Shown here: piece after piece, positions 1 to 13,149 of the stretch
How positions within the stretch are numbered: position 1 is the first letter of the stretch
Layout: the number at the start of each line of letters is the position of its first letter
Origin: Tretioscincus oriximinensis
Lineage: Eukaryota > Chordata > Lepidosauria > Squamata > Gymnophthalmidae
Assembly (NCBI GenBank): GCA_022410635.1
Contig: JAJVDF010000002.1
Location: 5,280,778 to 5,344,777, forward strand
Reading direction: 5' to 3'
DNA length: 64,000 bases
Program-made: the position numbers and the translations under genes
The notes under the pieces: model-generated
Databases searched by the model: none
What the model was told of the DNA's origin: nothing
Seen by the model: the letters and a program-made list of their open reading frames with translations, nothing else

Positions 1-264
1 TTCATGATTCATTCTAGAATAGTTGAGAAATAAATAGGTGAGGTTACAAGATTAAAAGGGAAAAAAGGAAAGCTGGATAAAATAAAATAGGTAGGACTGA
101 AGCTGGGGCTCTTGGGAGCTGTAGTCCACCCAACAATACTCCTTAAACATTTTTGATTCTCCAAAAATACAGACAAAGAAATCAAAATATGGATACATCC
201 TGCTAAATACTGACAATCGGTAGGCCTAATCTTAATTACAGAATAGTATACCAATTAAAACAGC

Positions 265-354
<90 letters not shown>
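265..354. repeat. (ATT)n microsatellite
   Basis: About 90 bases of almost uninterrupted ATT/TTA trinucleotide repeat. The purity suggests a young, length-variable locus. Confidence 0.97.
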
Positions 355-357
<3 letters not shown>

Positions 358-359
358 AT

Positions 360-3300
360 GTCGGTAATATATTTCATAACCGTATCTTTAATGAAATTGT
401 CTGAGTCACGTTGAATCCCCTTAATGAGAGAGACATGGATATGATTTGAGAATAAGACACTAGAGAAAGGGAATGGATAATATTGAAACAGAGGACATTG
501 AAAAGATTATGAGTTAAGGGTTCTGGTGTTGAAAACTGTTTATGTTATAAAAAAAAATTACAAAAATAAGGAAACCATTTAAAATCAAGAAGGTTCATTT
601 TAACTGAAAATTCAAAACTAGGGCTGCATAGTGGCATAAATAAGTGATGTGTGAATGTTGATCAATCTGTTTAGATGAGAGACCTTTGGATGACAAAGAA
701 AGAAAAAACTTGTTCCATAATTGACAGATCTTAATTTTATTCCCTATTTTGGGGTCAGTTTTTGCTTTGTACCTCTCCGTTTTGCCAAAAGCATCTTTTT
801 AACTTTTCTGAATGGTGTTTTAATTTAGAAAAAAAACCTTCTCCCATTCTGAACCCTTTGGCCTAAAAATAATAAGATATCAACCTTTTAAGTCTCTGAA
901 CCCGACAGAAACTGGTGTCAGAATTCATTAAATAATTTGGTTTACAATTTTTACAATTTATTTCCCAAAAAAGGAAAAAGGAAGAAAGCGCTTTAACTAA
1001 TAGCTCATCTTTCATTCTTTTGCTTGCTTGTTTCTTATCTCCCTCCCTCCCTTCTTTTTTTTTTTTGCTTTTTTTTCACAAGCATGTATATTTTATTTAA
1101 AATTACTGTCTCAAATAGTAAGGTGGTGCTGGGGAAACACCTCCAACAACTTCCTGTAATTGCAAATTATTGTGAGGGAAACAGAAGGAAAAGATTTTGA
1201 AATTATGAGCCATTATGTGTTTGAGAGAGAGGGAGGGAGGGAAAGAGAGAAGAGAGAGAGGGAGAGAGGCAATGGGGAAAAAAGACATCTCGGCTTCATG
1301 AAACACAGCTGACAAGCTCGACTAAATTACCCCCGGACCATTACAAAAATCACTTAATTGCCAACCATTTTGTTAGGTCAATTGACTCTAATTGAAAAAA
1401 TAACAAAAAGCTTATTATGCTGCAAATGCGGCCGTGGAAAATGAGTCTTCTGTTACGAGGAAACAATAATTCTAAATTTCAGCTGCTGCTAACACTACAA
1501 AGTTCAATGTTTTCTTCTGATAGAAATCTACTATGTGTGGCAGAAAGCAGAATATGCGTCTGCTGATTGATATTTCTCTTAATTCCACGTTCCCTTTCCA
1601 CTCTAGAGATACCACTGTGTTTTCTTCACATACATTTTATCGCATTTCCTTTCCTTGGAATGTCATGATTCATCCTGGTTTATTTCCTAAGGGTTGTTAG
1701 GGCTGTGCTTTCATTTCCCTCACTGGGTGAGGGAGGGGTGGATTTATACAGAATATCAAGTGTGTCTAGTGTTGGCATGATGAATCTAACATCTCTGGGA
1801 CAGGGGGTGTAAAATGTGGGATGGTACAATGCGGTTTCCTGTCCCCCTTAAATATGACTTTGATTTGCCATACCTTTCTCTACTAGCATTTTGCCCACCG
1901 CTTGAAAGCCATCAGAACTCCTCTCTTTCCCCTCACAACCAGCCGTTTTGCTCCTACTGTTGTGAAAAATCATATTCCCCTACTAAAGCTCTTGAATCTG
2001 ATGGATAGAACTCTTCTTCTTCCTCCTCCTCCTTTCTTTCACCTCACATGTACTTCTTACATTGTTCAAGCCAAAAGCCCTGTAAAATGTTTAAAGTAAA
2101 ATAAAATAGCAGTGACAAAAAGGAGAAGATGGCAATCGTTTTGCATAAAGAACAGTCCACTTTCCTAATATTTGGGCCTGAACATGCTTTGGATAATATA
2201 TATAAAGAAAAATAATTGCCTATGTCTAGAGAAGGTAGTTAGATATGGCAGAAGAGTTTTGTGCCATAAGCTAGGGGAGCTGCATCAAGTTCCAACTCAT
2301 TCTATTATGTAATTACAGAATCTTGCAAATCTTGACTTGCATAAACGGTCCCTTTCTTGAATAATCTCTTGAACAGGAAGTGTTATATTTGTGCAGTTGT
2401 GCTCTAATGGGGTTATCCAGGTGGGGCAGAACTTTCAGAAGGTCTATAGCAAAGAACTCATATATTTCTCTTGTATAAGCAGTGTCAGATATTGATAACA
2501 GAATTTTGCAGAAAGGAAATTGGATTGGGGAGTTGTAATTCCTGCTTCCAATACAGGCCAAATTGCAGTCCCAAGTATCTAGTGGATGGTTAAACTGCTT
2601 GCTTATGGTCATTTCTTACACAAACAGTATATAGTTCTTGTGGCTCTACAAAGAATTCTTATAATGTCCCACACTCATTCAGAAATGGGATATATTATAA
2701 ATATAATAGACTTACATGTTTCCCCCTTTTGGGACATTCCCAGATGTGTGTAATCAATGGAACAGTCCTTTCGCATGCACCATAAGGGCTTATGATGATC
2801 ACGACATGCTTCTGAATTCATAAGTAATTGCATTGTTTGAAATGTGCATAATTTTGATTTCTACAGGTGTTTGGAAGACAAGAGTGGAGGAGAGGAGGTG
2901 GGAGGTACTATAAGCAATTTTGGATTTTATTTTTTTAAAAGATCCAAGAAAACTAAAACTGTTTTCTGTAACGTTAGGATCTCCAAAAGTACATTACAGA
3001 GACTGAATACAAGAACGTGTATGTGTGTGTGTGTGTGTGAGAGAGAGAATCTTCAAAATAAGGGCTTTTGTAAGGGTCTGTGTTTTTAAAAATGAGCATC
3101 TTAAAATCCTGCAGGATTAATGGCTAGAAAAGCTTTGTGAAAGCGTAACTATGCTTTACCTTTTTTAAAAAAAAAATCCTGATGGTTTCAACTCCAAATA
3201 AGTAAAAAATATGTAGCGTGAGCAGGAGATTTGGGGAAGGCAAGGGGAGAATTAGAACACAATCTCATGAAAGCGATGCTTTTGTCAAAATGTTTTTCTT

Positions 3301-6130
3301 AAGATAATTAATTCCTTCAACCAGTCCAANAGAGAAAAGGGAAAGAAATAAAAGAAAAAGGCAGAATATTACATTGATAACATCTTGAAAGGAAAAGCAA
3401 AATGCGGTACTATCAGTGAAAGGAAGAAAGAGCGGCTAGCTAGGCAGACCAGAGGAGAACCAATTTCCTTCAAATGAAGGTGGAAAACCCTACAGAGGGG
3501 AATAAAAGTGAGGAATGGTGAATTCTGTAACACTTGCCAAACCAATGAGCTTCATCAATTAATCACAGCAAAATAATCACCACCTACATTAAAGAATAAT
3601 ACATAAGAAGGACAGGGCACAGCTTTAACTTATTCAGAAAGGGCTGACTCCCTAATCCCTCTGAGTCTTGACATGTTAACTGGGTAGCGACTAATTAGAT
3701 GTCAAAAATTCATAAGTACTCTTTAATATTGCATATATCTGCAGCAGACATTTCAATATGAGAGCTGTATACACAGAGAAGTCACTATAGCATTAAAACA
3801 CAGCAGGGTGGGTGGAATAAAAGGAAAACAATAAAAACAATGGCCCTTAAAAACCCCAGAGAATGCCTCCTTTGGAAATGAGTGCTTTCTTATTCAGAAA
3901 AGGTATCACCTTAATAAGAATTATAGGCAAAAAAAAAAAAAAAGTGGGGGTGGGGGAGATTTCCCTGTTCCATGCTGTGTAGACGAAAAGAAGGAGAAAA
4001 AACTGACTTATCAAAGGAGCTGCCAGGTAAATAGGAATTTACTATGCATGCACAATGAATATTACACAGTGCCTTGACACAGGGCGATAATGAAAGACAT
4101 GCTATTGTGGTATCCATCGGGGGAATTCCCCCCTCCTTCCTCCTTGCTTCCCTAGTCTGTCTTGAGCAAAGAAGCAATGATTCTGCTTGGCAGCTGCCTC
4201 CTGTTACAAGCCATTTCGCATAACACAGGAAGAACCTGAAGTTTTGTGCATTAGGTAACGGCATCATTTTTTTCTTGCTCCGGCAGTCTATACATTGTTG
4301 ATGCACATGGAATAAATGTCCGAGGAAAGATGCTGTGTTTTCTAGGAAGAAACCAACATAAAATGATTGCCTTTAATTATTATTATTATTTTTTACTGCA
4401 ATGGAATAATGGGAGTAAGGTTTGCACTTGAAAGCTATCCTATAATGCACTGTTGGGGGTGGGGGGGAGCAGATCCTTTAAGAGTTTCTCTTAGGAATGA
4501 ACATTGGCCCTCTCATTTGCAATACAGGATAGGTGTTAGTTTTCTGCTGGGATTTAAAATATAAGACTGTTTTTATGCATGCATGAAATAAAAAGTTTAA
4601 ATGAATCTTACATTTCATTATGTGTTGATAAATCACTAATTGGCCACCAATTAAATACATATTATGTGGAAAACTATGTTAAGAATTGGATGGACCAATT
4701 CTAATAAACACTGTTAGGGAAATAAATTGTTGATTTCTATAAGCCTTTCTCCTAAATGAATCAATTTAGATCTGAATTGTTGCTTTATCCTACAAATTAA
4801 TGAAGTCACTTTGAATTTGATGCGTCTTAATAAAGATCCCCTATTTTGCACCATGTAAGATACACTGGGATGTAAGAAACACTGATAATGTAATAAGGGA
4901 CATTCAGGAAAAAAATAAATTTTAAAAATAAGATGCAGAATTATTTTTGGACAGATTGTTTTGGAAAAGCGTGGCTCTTACATGGCAAAAGATAAAGTAT
5001 CTTGAAATTGACCTTCAATATGAAAATGCTGTTTGATATTTTATAGCAGAAGAGCATCTGATGGAGACAATGGCACTCTAATTGTGTACCAGTGGTGTAT
5101 GTATAATAATGAGGTGTGCACATACAGCTGATTAGTGTCTTCATATCCAAGCTATCTTCCATGGGATGTCAAATTACTAAATGATGAACAGCAGGAATGA
5201 CAATGAGGTATGATTTAATGGACCTTGACTGCAACAAACCAATGGTCAATCTTTATCCCATTACTTGATTCCATTGATTTGTAAATTCACCCAAATTAAA
5301 TCTCCCTCCAAAAACGTATTACAAGTTCTGAATGAAGAAGAAACTAAATCATTTTTTGCTGTTACTGTATTTATCTGCATTCCTTTCTTCTATGAAATTA
5401 ATAAAAGATGTTTGGAGCCATTTCTGTTTCTTCTATATAACTGTCTTCTGGAAGGTCAACCTTTGGGTAAATTTCTCAATTGTCTCTTTCTTCTCCCATT
5501 CAAACTGCAACAACCTTTAAACTAAACCTGTTTATNACAGTTTAACACCAATTCAATAATTGAATTTGTGGAATAACATTAAATAATGCCCACATNGGGA
5601 CTTGCCTCGTGAATGTAGAAATTGTTTATGAAGATTTCACAGCTTCTGTATTGGGCTTTTGCTATTTTAAGATATAGTCATCCAGCAGTCAACTTGGTTG
5701 TACCCAACAGCAACAGAGTCAGTGTAATCCATGTTTAACTTTTTCATGCTAGTTAAAAACAAACAAAATAACATGTTATTTATGTACTAATATGCCTTTC
5801 CTCCTTCCATTTCTCCTTCTCTCTCTTGGGGAGTGTAACCTTTTATGGGGAGGGGATGGCACCATAACATCTCATATTCACATGTGCCGTTTTCTGCAAG
5901 ATTAGCTGTCTCGCTGAATGTATACAACTTGTACTTCCATTAAAAAGTAGAAGAGGAAGAAAAATCCCAAAGATTCATAAATATTGCAAGATGTTTTTAG
6001 AAATGATTCTTTACAAATGGCCCCAATTGGTTCTGTATTTTTTTAATTATGAACACACACTATATCACAACCGTAGTCTGCTTCATAAATATATAAAAAA
6101 TTGCTTTAAAAAGTGATGGAGTTTATGAAG
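360..6130. other. Mostly unique AT-rich DNA, no recognisable gene
   Basis: I see no coding family in either strand; the open frames are short (up to about 131 codons), lack family motifs and often overlap low-complexity sequence. The stretch holds a pyrimidine-rich run near 1030-1078, a GA-rich run near 1219-1267, a short TG/GA microsatellite near 3018-3047 and A-runs near 3931. The block at 1316-1610 is listed separately as a possible conserved non-coding element. Confidence 0.6.
1316..1610. promoter_or_regulatory. Candidate conserved non-coding element
   Basis: Non-repetitive, non-coding stretch rich in homeodomain-type cores. TTAATTG, TCAATTG and CTAATTG occur within about 50 bases, followed by a GCTTATTATGCTGCAAATG segment. 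It lacks the decay and family signatures of the transposons in this window. The call is inference from texture only; without an alignment to other vertebrates conservation is not shown. Confidence 0.25.
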
Positions 6131-6149
6131 AAGAAGAGCTCATTTTTTA

Positions 6150-6400
6150 AATCCCACTTTTTTCACCTGAATAGACTCAAAGTAGCTTACAAAATATTCC
6201 CCTCCCCCAAGGTTTACATTCTATCTTCCCCATCACATTGGGATGGTTCCTATTCATCTACTTGCAAAGGTTTGCTTTCAAACAGTTAGGTTGGCTGAAG
6301 CCAAGGCCACTAGAGGGTGCCTCTCCATGGCAGATACATGGGTCTCGAACAATGAAAGACCATTGTTCTTAATCTCTGCACCACTATGCCTAGAGGTAGA
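6150..6400 (-). mobile_element. tRNA-derived SINE with LINE-like tail (minus strand)
   Basis: Read on the minus strand, the right end carries a tRNA-like head with an A-box-like TAGTGGTGCAGAGATTAAG and a B-box-like GTTCGAGACCC. The left end is a LINE-like 3' tail containing TTGTAAGCTACTTTGAGTC. A middle segment (AGGTTGGCTGAAGCC, CTCTCCATGGCAGA) is shared with the copy at 52655-52920, which confirms a dispersed family. RNA polymerase III SINEs of this build are common in squamates. The 144-codon frame across it is chance. Confidence 0.7.
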
Positions 6401-7479
6401 GGTTTCTGCATTATCATGGTGTGGTCAAAAGTATTACAATTCTTTGGGGTGCATTAAGAGGACATGGATGTCTATAAATATATTATGCAAATTCTTCACT
6501 TGCTTTGGAATTGGCTGGCCTGGCACAGGTGTAGAAACAGAGCAGCTAGCGCTGCCCTCTTCCCTTTGGAAGAACCTCCCTCACCATTGCCACCACCACA
6601 CCACCACACTTGCCGCAAAATTCATACAGGTACGAAAACATTTCCTGCATTATCTAGGGTGTCTCGGTGCATCTTAAAAATGGTGCCAATGCACCACTGC
6701 ATGCATGTCTGTAATTGCATCCAGATGACAGGCAAGAGAATAGCAATGAAGCGATATTCGAAAATAAAGATATTTTGGAATAATTGCTTGTTGCCCAGAG
6801 AGCAGAGCAGCAGGGACTGCAGGACAAATATGGCCACTTTTCTCCATCTGATGCTTGTGTGAGCGATATCCTATTATACACATTTCAGTGTTATTGTCAG
6901 TGCAAGATACCTGGAAATGCATGGTTGCCAGAATTCATGCACGCTCAGGCAATATTTTCTGCAGATGTTAGAAGCTCCAGATAATAGCATCCAAAAGTTC
7001 TTTTCTCCGCCATACAGATATAGCACTACGTCACACCTTTATTGCTGGGCTGTGTAGGGCTTGTTATAGATGTATGTGACAATCCCAACATAGTCCTAGA
7101 ATGATAGCACTATGAATATCCCACCTGGACATAACTTTTCTGTATGCACATGAATGCACATGTGAGACAGAAACATTAAAGGGCCTAGCTGCACTTAAGT
7201 TTAATCCACTTTTTATCCATCTTTATTATGAGGGTACGCATCAATTAAGTCACAACTCAGAAAATCCACTTTTGAGGTTAGGTAATGATGAAACAAAAAC
7301 ACCACTTTGCTGATCAATTCTCCCACTCTGTAGATTGATTGATCTTTGCTGTTGGTTACGTATCTGTTTAATACTGTATNTAACTTTTTTNAAAAAATAC
7401 CGTGTTTTTATTTGTATTTCATATTCCCTGTTCAGTGCTAAGTACATTGTTAGCAATGTACTTAGTAATAGTAATAGTA

Positions 7480-7545
<66 letters not shown>

Positions 7546-8985
7546 GCTCTTTTTATGTTCTTATTATGAACCATTTGCTCATTCATGCTCTGGGAATGTG
7601 GCATGTGATGTCTACTTGCCACATAGCCCACCTGCTCATTGCCAAGTTTTAAAGAAATAGCACATTTCCATAATATTGGAAATAGTTCACAAGGAAAAAC
7701 ATTTTATTGCAATATATGTGAAATTAGGCAAGGTAAGTTTTCCTTATAACTCCTGGGTTTTTTTGCGGTTGTGTTGTGGGTGTCTGAAGAAGTGTCCCAT
7801 GAACTTCACTAAAGGTATGCCTTGTACCCTCGAGTACTTCAGACATGTGCAAGAACTTCCACTGGATAGCAGGAGCTGCATCTACAGGATATGCATAAAG
7901 GCAAATCTACCCTGCGAAGAAAATAGCAGCAGGTCAGGTGATTGGTGTGACATACAAATGACATTCACCTTAGTTTGAGCATCTCTGTTAGGGAAATTGG
8001 AGAGTCATCTGATCAACTGGCCNTACTTGTCATAAATTAGAGGATTCTTCAGCGTGATATCACTGAGGCATGGCCAATTCCATGGATACCACTGTGCACT
8101 GGTTGGCCATTGCTAACACCTAGTAAGATGCTGAGGAATGAATCAACAATATTCTGCCTTCTAGATAGCTTATCCTTCCTGCTGTATAGTTACTTTCTGA
8201 GTGAGAATGGAAGTTGGTAATTTGAACATCCCCCCTCTGTACCTTTGCATAGGGGAAAGTGAATTATGCTAAATGAACTATCTCAAGATTTGTTTATCTT
8301 TCCATATGAACAGGCAAAGTTCTTGGGCTGGCTTAGGATCTTCCTAGGAATTGACATACCTGGTTTCCATGGGGCTCCCATGGGTTTCTTTTTATGTCTG
8401 TATATAAATGCAANCACAGAGGCAGAAGACATTGCTATCTGTATCAAATGATAGGGACACTTACTTGTATAGTTGCAAATCAGTCCAGTTTGCAACAACA
8501 AACCAATCACTTTTATACCCCATCATCTTTGCCCACTATTTCAAAAACATCTGATAAGAATTATTAACTGCCACTGATGATGAAATCTGTAAGATAGGCA
8601 GAAAGGAAGGTCTCATTAGAGAAGCCTGAAGAGCTTTGGCACAGCCAGCCCAGTAGTGTTTTCATTATGTTTTTCTTTCTTCTCACCCCTCCTTCTTTCA
8701 TATCAGTAAAATTCCAGGAACTGTTGGAACACAGAGTCTGGATAAAATACTATTTCCTGGGGACTTCCCCAGCAAACATTTTCATTTAGTGTCCTAAATA
8801 TGATTCCATCTGTTGGTTACTTTCAGCAAGGTCCCAGATCTGGTATGTTGTAATAACTAAGATTTTACTATTAGTTGAAAGTATGTTTTGCAAAATAGCT
8901 AGAGACAAGCATTTAGGTTAGAATATATGTGGAACAGGCACTATGATTAGGGTAGATTTCAAGGAAGTACCCATATTAGCCTAAG
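6400..8985. other. Unassigned non-coding stretch with one microsatellite
   Basis: No gene or named repeat recognised apart from the TAA microsatellite at 7463-7544. Short frames near 6.5-6.9 kb and 7.7-8.0 kb have no domain motifs. Scattered Ns occur at 7380, 7391, 8023 and 8414. Confidence 0.5.
7463..7544. repeat. (TAGTAA)n(TAA)n microsatellite
   Basis: Begins as a hexamer TAGTAA repeat and becomes pure TAA for about 60 bases. It creates an artefactual open frame with a poly-Asn or poly-Ile run, depending on strand. Confidence 0.97.
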
Positions 8986-8989
8986 TCCA

Positions 8990-9480
8990 GAAAATGGACT
9001 CAGGAAATGGAAAATATGAGGCTGCCCTTGAAAACAGTTTGGAAGCTGCAGAACAGAGAAGCTAGAATGTTGGACGGAATCAATGGTCAAAAACACATCA
9101 CACCTGTCTTGAAAGAGCTGTACTGGCTGCCAATCTGCTATGAAGCCCAATTAAAGTTATTATCGCTAACCTACAAAGCCTTACATAACTTGGGCCCCAA
9201 ATATCCAAAGCAATGCCTTCTTTCATATCAAGCTGCTGGTGCCTTAGGATCTGCAGAGGGTGCCCTCCTGAATGTACCATCTCCTTCAGTGGCAAAGAGG
9301 GTGGGAACTCAAGATAGGACATTCTCTGTGGCAGCCCTTAAACTATGGAACAATCTCCCCCTTGAGGTGCATCAATTACTATCTCTTTGCGCATTCAGAA
9401 AATGTTTGAAAACTCTTTGGCNTGGCCTTTGGCAGAAAAAATCCACCCTCCCTTCCCCACTTTTAGACTCCATCCACACA
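8990..9480 (+). mobile_element. L2-type LINE fragment
   Basis: 3' part of an L2-clade LINE. The translation shows the typical C-terminal half of the reverse-transcriptase ORF: an LQNREARML block (usual form LVQNAAARLL), HITPVLKELYWLP, and YKALHNLGPKY, followed by the RTFSVAALKLWNNLPLEV block. All are recognisable against the copy at 31885-32745. The 5' part, including the catalytic domain, is missing. Confidence 0.85.
9007..9420 (+). pseudogene. L2 ORF2 C-terminal remnant
   Basis: About 138 open codons of the region downstream of the RT catalytic core. L2 ORF2 normally encodes an endonuclease plus RT that retrotransposes its own RNA; neither the endonuclease nor the catalytic Asp box is present, so this is dead. 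The nearest ATG is not a genuine start, because the homology continues across it from an upstream truncation. One N near 9422 interrupts the end. Confidence 0.8.
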
Positions 9481-9535
9481 TAATTGATGTGTGTATGCAG
9501 CCTTAGATGTGCATGTTTTAATATGTTTACTTGGG

Positions 9536-9759
9536 TAGGCTGACCCCTTTTGGGGTGGGTGGGGTGAAAACCCATTTATGGGGTGCTTCCCATTTTTTTC
9601 TGAGGAAAATATATATAAAAAAACAAAAGAAGTTTTCAAAAAAAATCTTTTTTTGTAAACAATTTCCTCAGAAAAAACTGGAAGACACCCCAAAAATGGG
9701 TTTTCAATCCCACCACCACCACCACCACCACCAAAAAAAGGGGTCATCTGGTCATCCTA
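9536..9759. mobile_element. Palindromic hAT-type MITE, copy 1
   Basis: Near-palindrome: it starts TAGGCTGACC and ends GGTCATCCTA, and the two halves mirror each other through CCCCTTTTGGGGTG, GGGTTTTC, GGGTGCTTCC and TTTTCTGAGGAA, meeting in an A/T-rich centre. It is flanked by ACTTGGGT-type direct repeats (7 of 8 bases placed exactly), as expected for hAT 8-bp target duplications. Three related copies lie at 42485, 42872 and 48716. It has no coding capacity. Confidence 0.85.
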
Positions 9760-9829
9760 ACTTGGGTCTTATTGGTAACCCCCCTGAGACCTTCAGTATA
9801 GAAAGGGGTCTTATAACATTTTTGGAGAC

Positions 9830-9893
9830 TTGTTAATGAAAGCTTACACTACCTACTTTTTTCTTGTTAGTCTCTAAAGTGCTATGAGGCCTA
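9830..9893 (+). mobile_element. Penelope-like element tail remnant, copy 1
   Basis: A short degraded match to the 41984-42182 element. A GAAAGCTTA segment is followed by CTTGTTAGTCTCTAAAGTGCTA, the hallmark 3'-tail block of this family. The hammerhead-like CTGAAGA portion is not recognisable here. Confidence 0.55.
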
Positions 9894-9894
9894 T

Positions 9895-10930
9895 GTACTA
9901 GATATTATGGGTGGGGCACTCTATTTTAACTTTGCAAGTTTTGGATTGTGTGCTGTGATTTTTCTTTCCTTTTCTCTTGAATGATTGTACTTGTTCTTGA
10001 TCAGTGTATAAGGTAAATATTTTCCAAAATCACTGAATGAAAAAACCTCAGTGTTGATAAAAGGACCGTTGTGAATGTATATGGATTTATTTCACATTTT
10101 ATAAGGAGCAAATACTGGAATGTTATTTTGGAAATGTGTGAAGCCATCATTAATGGCTGTTCCAGTATTCCTTCAGAAATATTACTAGGTTATTGTAACT
10201 TATTAATGGGATCAATAATATATAATTGTGGGACTGTGCATGTGCTACCGACACGAGTAGATGCACCTGAGAGGTGCTCTGACCTGGTGGGATAAATAAA
10301 GATACAAAAAGAGACAGAGTGGATAAATAAAGATACAAAAAGAGACAGTGCTCCTGGAAGAGACAATGTTTGGAGGTTGGGGTGTGTGTATAATATCCTC
10401 ATCAGTTTAGCTATTTTTAAGCATATCAAACTTCTTGTATCTCAGCTGATATAGAGGAGGATAAAAACTGGTAACTTAAGATATGGTCATATGGTAGATA
10501 CCAAGAATATTCACCTGGGACATATCACAGAGAAGGTTCCTGGCATGAGTTCTTTCCAATTCCATCAAGTTAAAGTGACTTTTCTTGAAAANNNTNAGAA
10601 GGTTGCAAATGGTCCTAAAGNAACAACAGTTTCCANCATATCCCACTATTTAAATGTTTCTTTAGTTATATTTCGACCCCACCTCTATTCCTACAGGACA
10701 CAATAAAATAAAGATTAAAGAGCTAGGTTAGTTAATTGACATCTGGACTCATCTGGAGTCCAACGAAAGCTGAGAAGTCACAATTCTCTGACATGACATG
10801 CAGAATCACACTTTGGAAAGACTGGTATGTGTCTTTGTGTGTGACAGAATGTTGGACTAGTTGAGCTGCATTCTGATCCAGCAGAACTCTATTTGTTTAT
10901 AAAAAATGAGTGCAAAATATAATAAAATAG
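9895..10930. other. Unassigned non-coding stretch
   Basis: No gene recognised. It contains the 31-bp tandem duplication at 10290-10348 and several N bases near 10592-10636 that mark uncertain sequence. Confidence 0.5.
10290..10348. repeat. 31-bp tandem duplication
   Basis: Two adjacent copies of a 31-base unit beginning GGATAAATAAAGATACAAAA. The first starts at 10290 and the second at 10321, identical over 28 bases. Confidence 0.95.
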
Positions 10931-10934
10931 ATAT

Positions 10935-11112
10935 AAAAATAAGAAGAACCCTGCTGAATCAGGCTGGAGCCCATCTAGTCCAGCATTATTTCTCACAGAG
11001 TGGCCCACCTATTGCACCTGGGCAGTCTAGAACAGAAGAAGGCAAAATCTTCAATTGTTCTTGGTGCCTTGCAAAAATGGTATTGCAAGAATCCTGCCTG
11101 GATTCTTATACA
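10935..11112 (-). mobile_element. CR1-type LINE 3' end (minus strand)
   Basis: Carries the diagnostic minus-strand 3' UTR order seen in many copies here: AAGAAGAACCCTGCTGAATC, then GCCCATCTAGTCCAGCATT, GTGGCCCACC, GCACCTGGGCAGTCT, and a diverged AATGGTATTGCAAGAATCCTGCCTG. It is truncated before the coding part. Confidence 0.8.
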
Positions 11113-11907
11113 AAATACAAAATAAACATGATAAGAACAACAATAGAGTCTGAAAATGTTTTGCTTTTCTTACATTCCTGAGAAACTGCAAAGCTTGATT
11201 CCATCATTGTTTACCATAATTCATTTCTACAATCATTTTATTGATCCTGATTTTTTCACTGTACTAGTAAGCCCTGAATGGTACCCATATGCCTTTCTCT
11301 AATCACCTCCACTCCCCACTGGAGTGGAAAAAAATNCTCATATATAATTTTGTATAACAGATGCCACCTTTTCTCCATCAAAGGAATGGAGCAAGTGTAG
11401 TCTTTACATGAGCTAATGTGGTAATTACTTGATTGTTTTGAGACCACATTCTATATCAAAGAGGACCCCAGGACAACTCACGCTAATAAGCCAGAATATC
11501 ATGTACAAACGAAAGATAATAAAAGATCTCCTATCTCTCCTAAAACTATTTTACTTTTCAATAAACCTCACTAACAATAACTTTTTTTTTCTTCACAACT
11601 AGGATAANAATATCTTCTTGCTAGAATGTTATAGATAATATGAGACCAAAATTCCCAGGGTATTTAATAGAAAAAAAGTTAAGCAGTGCCTTCCTAAATT
11701 GCATAATTACTTATATGCTTATTTTAATAACTTCTGGGCTACAATAAGAGCCACAACAAAAAGCCCCATGGCTCCTTAAAGGCATTCAAATTTATTGTAG
11801 CACTATCTGTTAAGTGCTTTTTCAGTTTTAAATAGGGCTACATCTTTGGTGTATAAAAGTGGCATATAATTGTTGAAAATGTATACAATCAAAAATTCAC
11901 AAATAAA

Positions 11908-12170
11908 GCTATTTATTTATACTTAAACCCTGCCCCATACTCAAAGGTCTCGGTGTGGCCAGCAGCAAAAACAACAGTATAAAACCAGCACTTTTAAACA
12001 GTAGCAAAACAATAACTGAAGGGAAAAAGAACATGCCAGGGGAAAAAACTTCCATTAATAGGGATAGTTCAGTTTCAACAAGCACAAACTGTCATGAAAC
12101 AAATATATTTCATTGGACAGCCTGTTCTGTGCCAGNCCCTATGCTGGGATGGATGCCTAGGTACTATCGC
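11908..12170 (-). mobile_element. L2-type LINE 3' UTR fragment (minus strand)
   Basis: Shows the minus-strand 3' signature CCTGCCCCATACTCAAAGGTCTCGG followed by AGCAACAGTATAAAACC-like sequence. This is homologous to 31910-32010, where the element continues into L2 coding sequence. Confidence 0.65.
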
Positions 12171-12209
12171 TAGGACACTTCTAAATGCCAGCTACAAGGA
12201 GTGAAGATA

Positions 12210-12292
12210 AAATTTATTTATTTATTAGTATATATCTATTAGTATATATTTATTAGTAAATATAGTAGTATATATTTATTAGTATACACCCT
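12210..12292. repeat. AT-rich minisatellite
   Basis: Several imperfect copies of a unit close to TATTTATTAGTATATA, about 16-20 bases long. Confidence 0.85.
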
Positions 12293-13149
12293 TCACTATA
12301 GATCCCAGGGTAGATAACAGAAAAAGTAAAAGCAACCCCAAAAGCACATCAGTGAAGCATTTAAAAGAATCATATCCTCTCTCCTGCAGAAAGGTCAACT
12401 GTATACTACTTCTTAAACTATTCTATCTGTAAATGTGAAAAAAAAACCTTCAATTTGCATCAAAAGTAGATTCTGCCCACTCAGGTATACATGAATCATA
12501 CTTCATATTGATAAAGATGCTGATGGCTTCCTGTTACCTTACTTGGAGAGGAGGCAATGGTGTCGGATGGTTTGTTTTAGCTGAAGGAATGTGAAGTCTT
12601 CTGTTGAGCTGGCTGTTTGATCCCTTGCCACCAGATGCTATTGGTTGCTTTTTCTACACACTTGACTGCAGACATACTTGCCCTCCTATCTATCTGCTTG
12701 TTTACTTTGGAAATCTTGAGGAAATGTTGAGTGCCAATGAATGAATTGTCATATCAGCAAGTTGGGCAAATATCTAGACAGAGCAAAGAACCAGGAGACA
12801 ACACCAACCCAAGAACACCTATATGTGCAAAGGTGCACATGAAAAGGTGCACTGGAAAGAATTTCATAGTCATTGACATCCAGATGCTGCAGTTTGCTTC
12901 CTTAGATTTTAGTTGAATAGGCCACTACATTAGATAAGAACTGACTTTTTGCTCTTTTTCTCACTCATTTCTCACTCCTGTGCACATGGTCCATAGAGAT
13001 TAGTATGACAGCCAGTTAGTACATATTGATATACATGAAGATGAAGCTTCCATCAACACAATCTACCTTCCCAACATCACTTCTTCTTATTCACGTATTC
13101 TTATAGGACTATTGAAACTCATGTGGTTCAAATATTCCCATCTCTCTTC

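Noticed and set aside
3911..4306. 131-codon open frame, minus strand
   Set aside because: Crosses a poly-A tract and has no domain or splice context; composition looks random.
6243..6862. Two overlapping plus-strand frames of 144 and 132 codons
   Set aside because: The first overlaps a minus-strand SINE; neither has recognisable motifs.
7335..7652. Poly-Asn / poly-Ile frames
   Set aside because: Produced by the TAA microsatellite, and interrupted by Ns.
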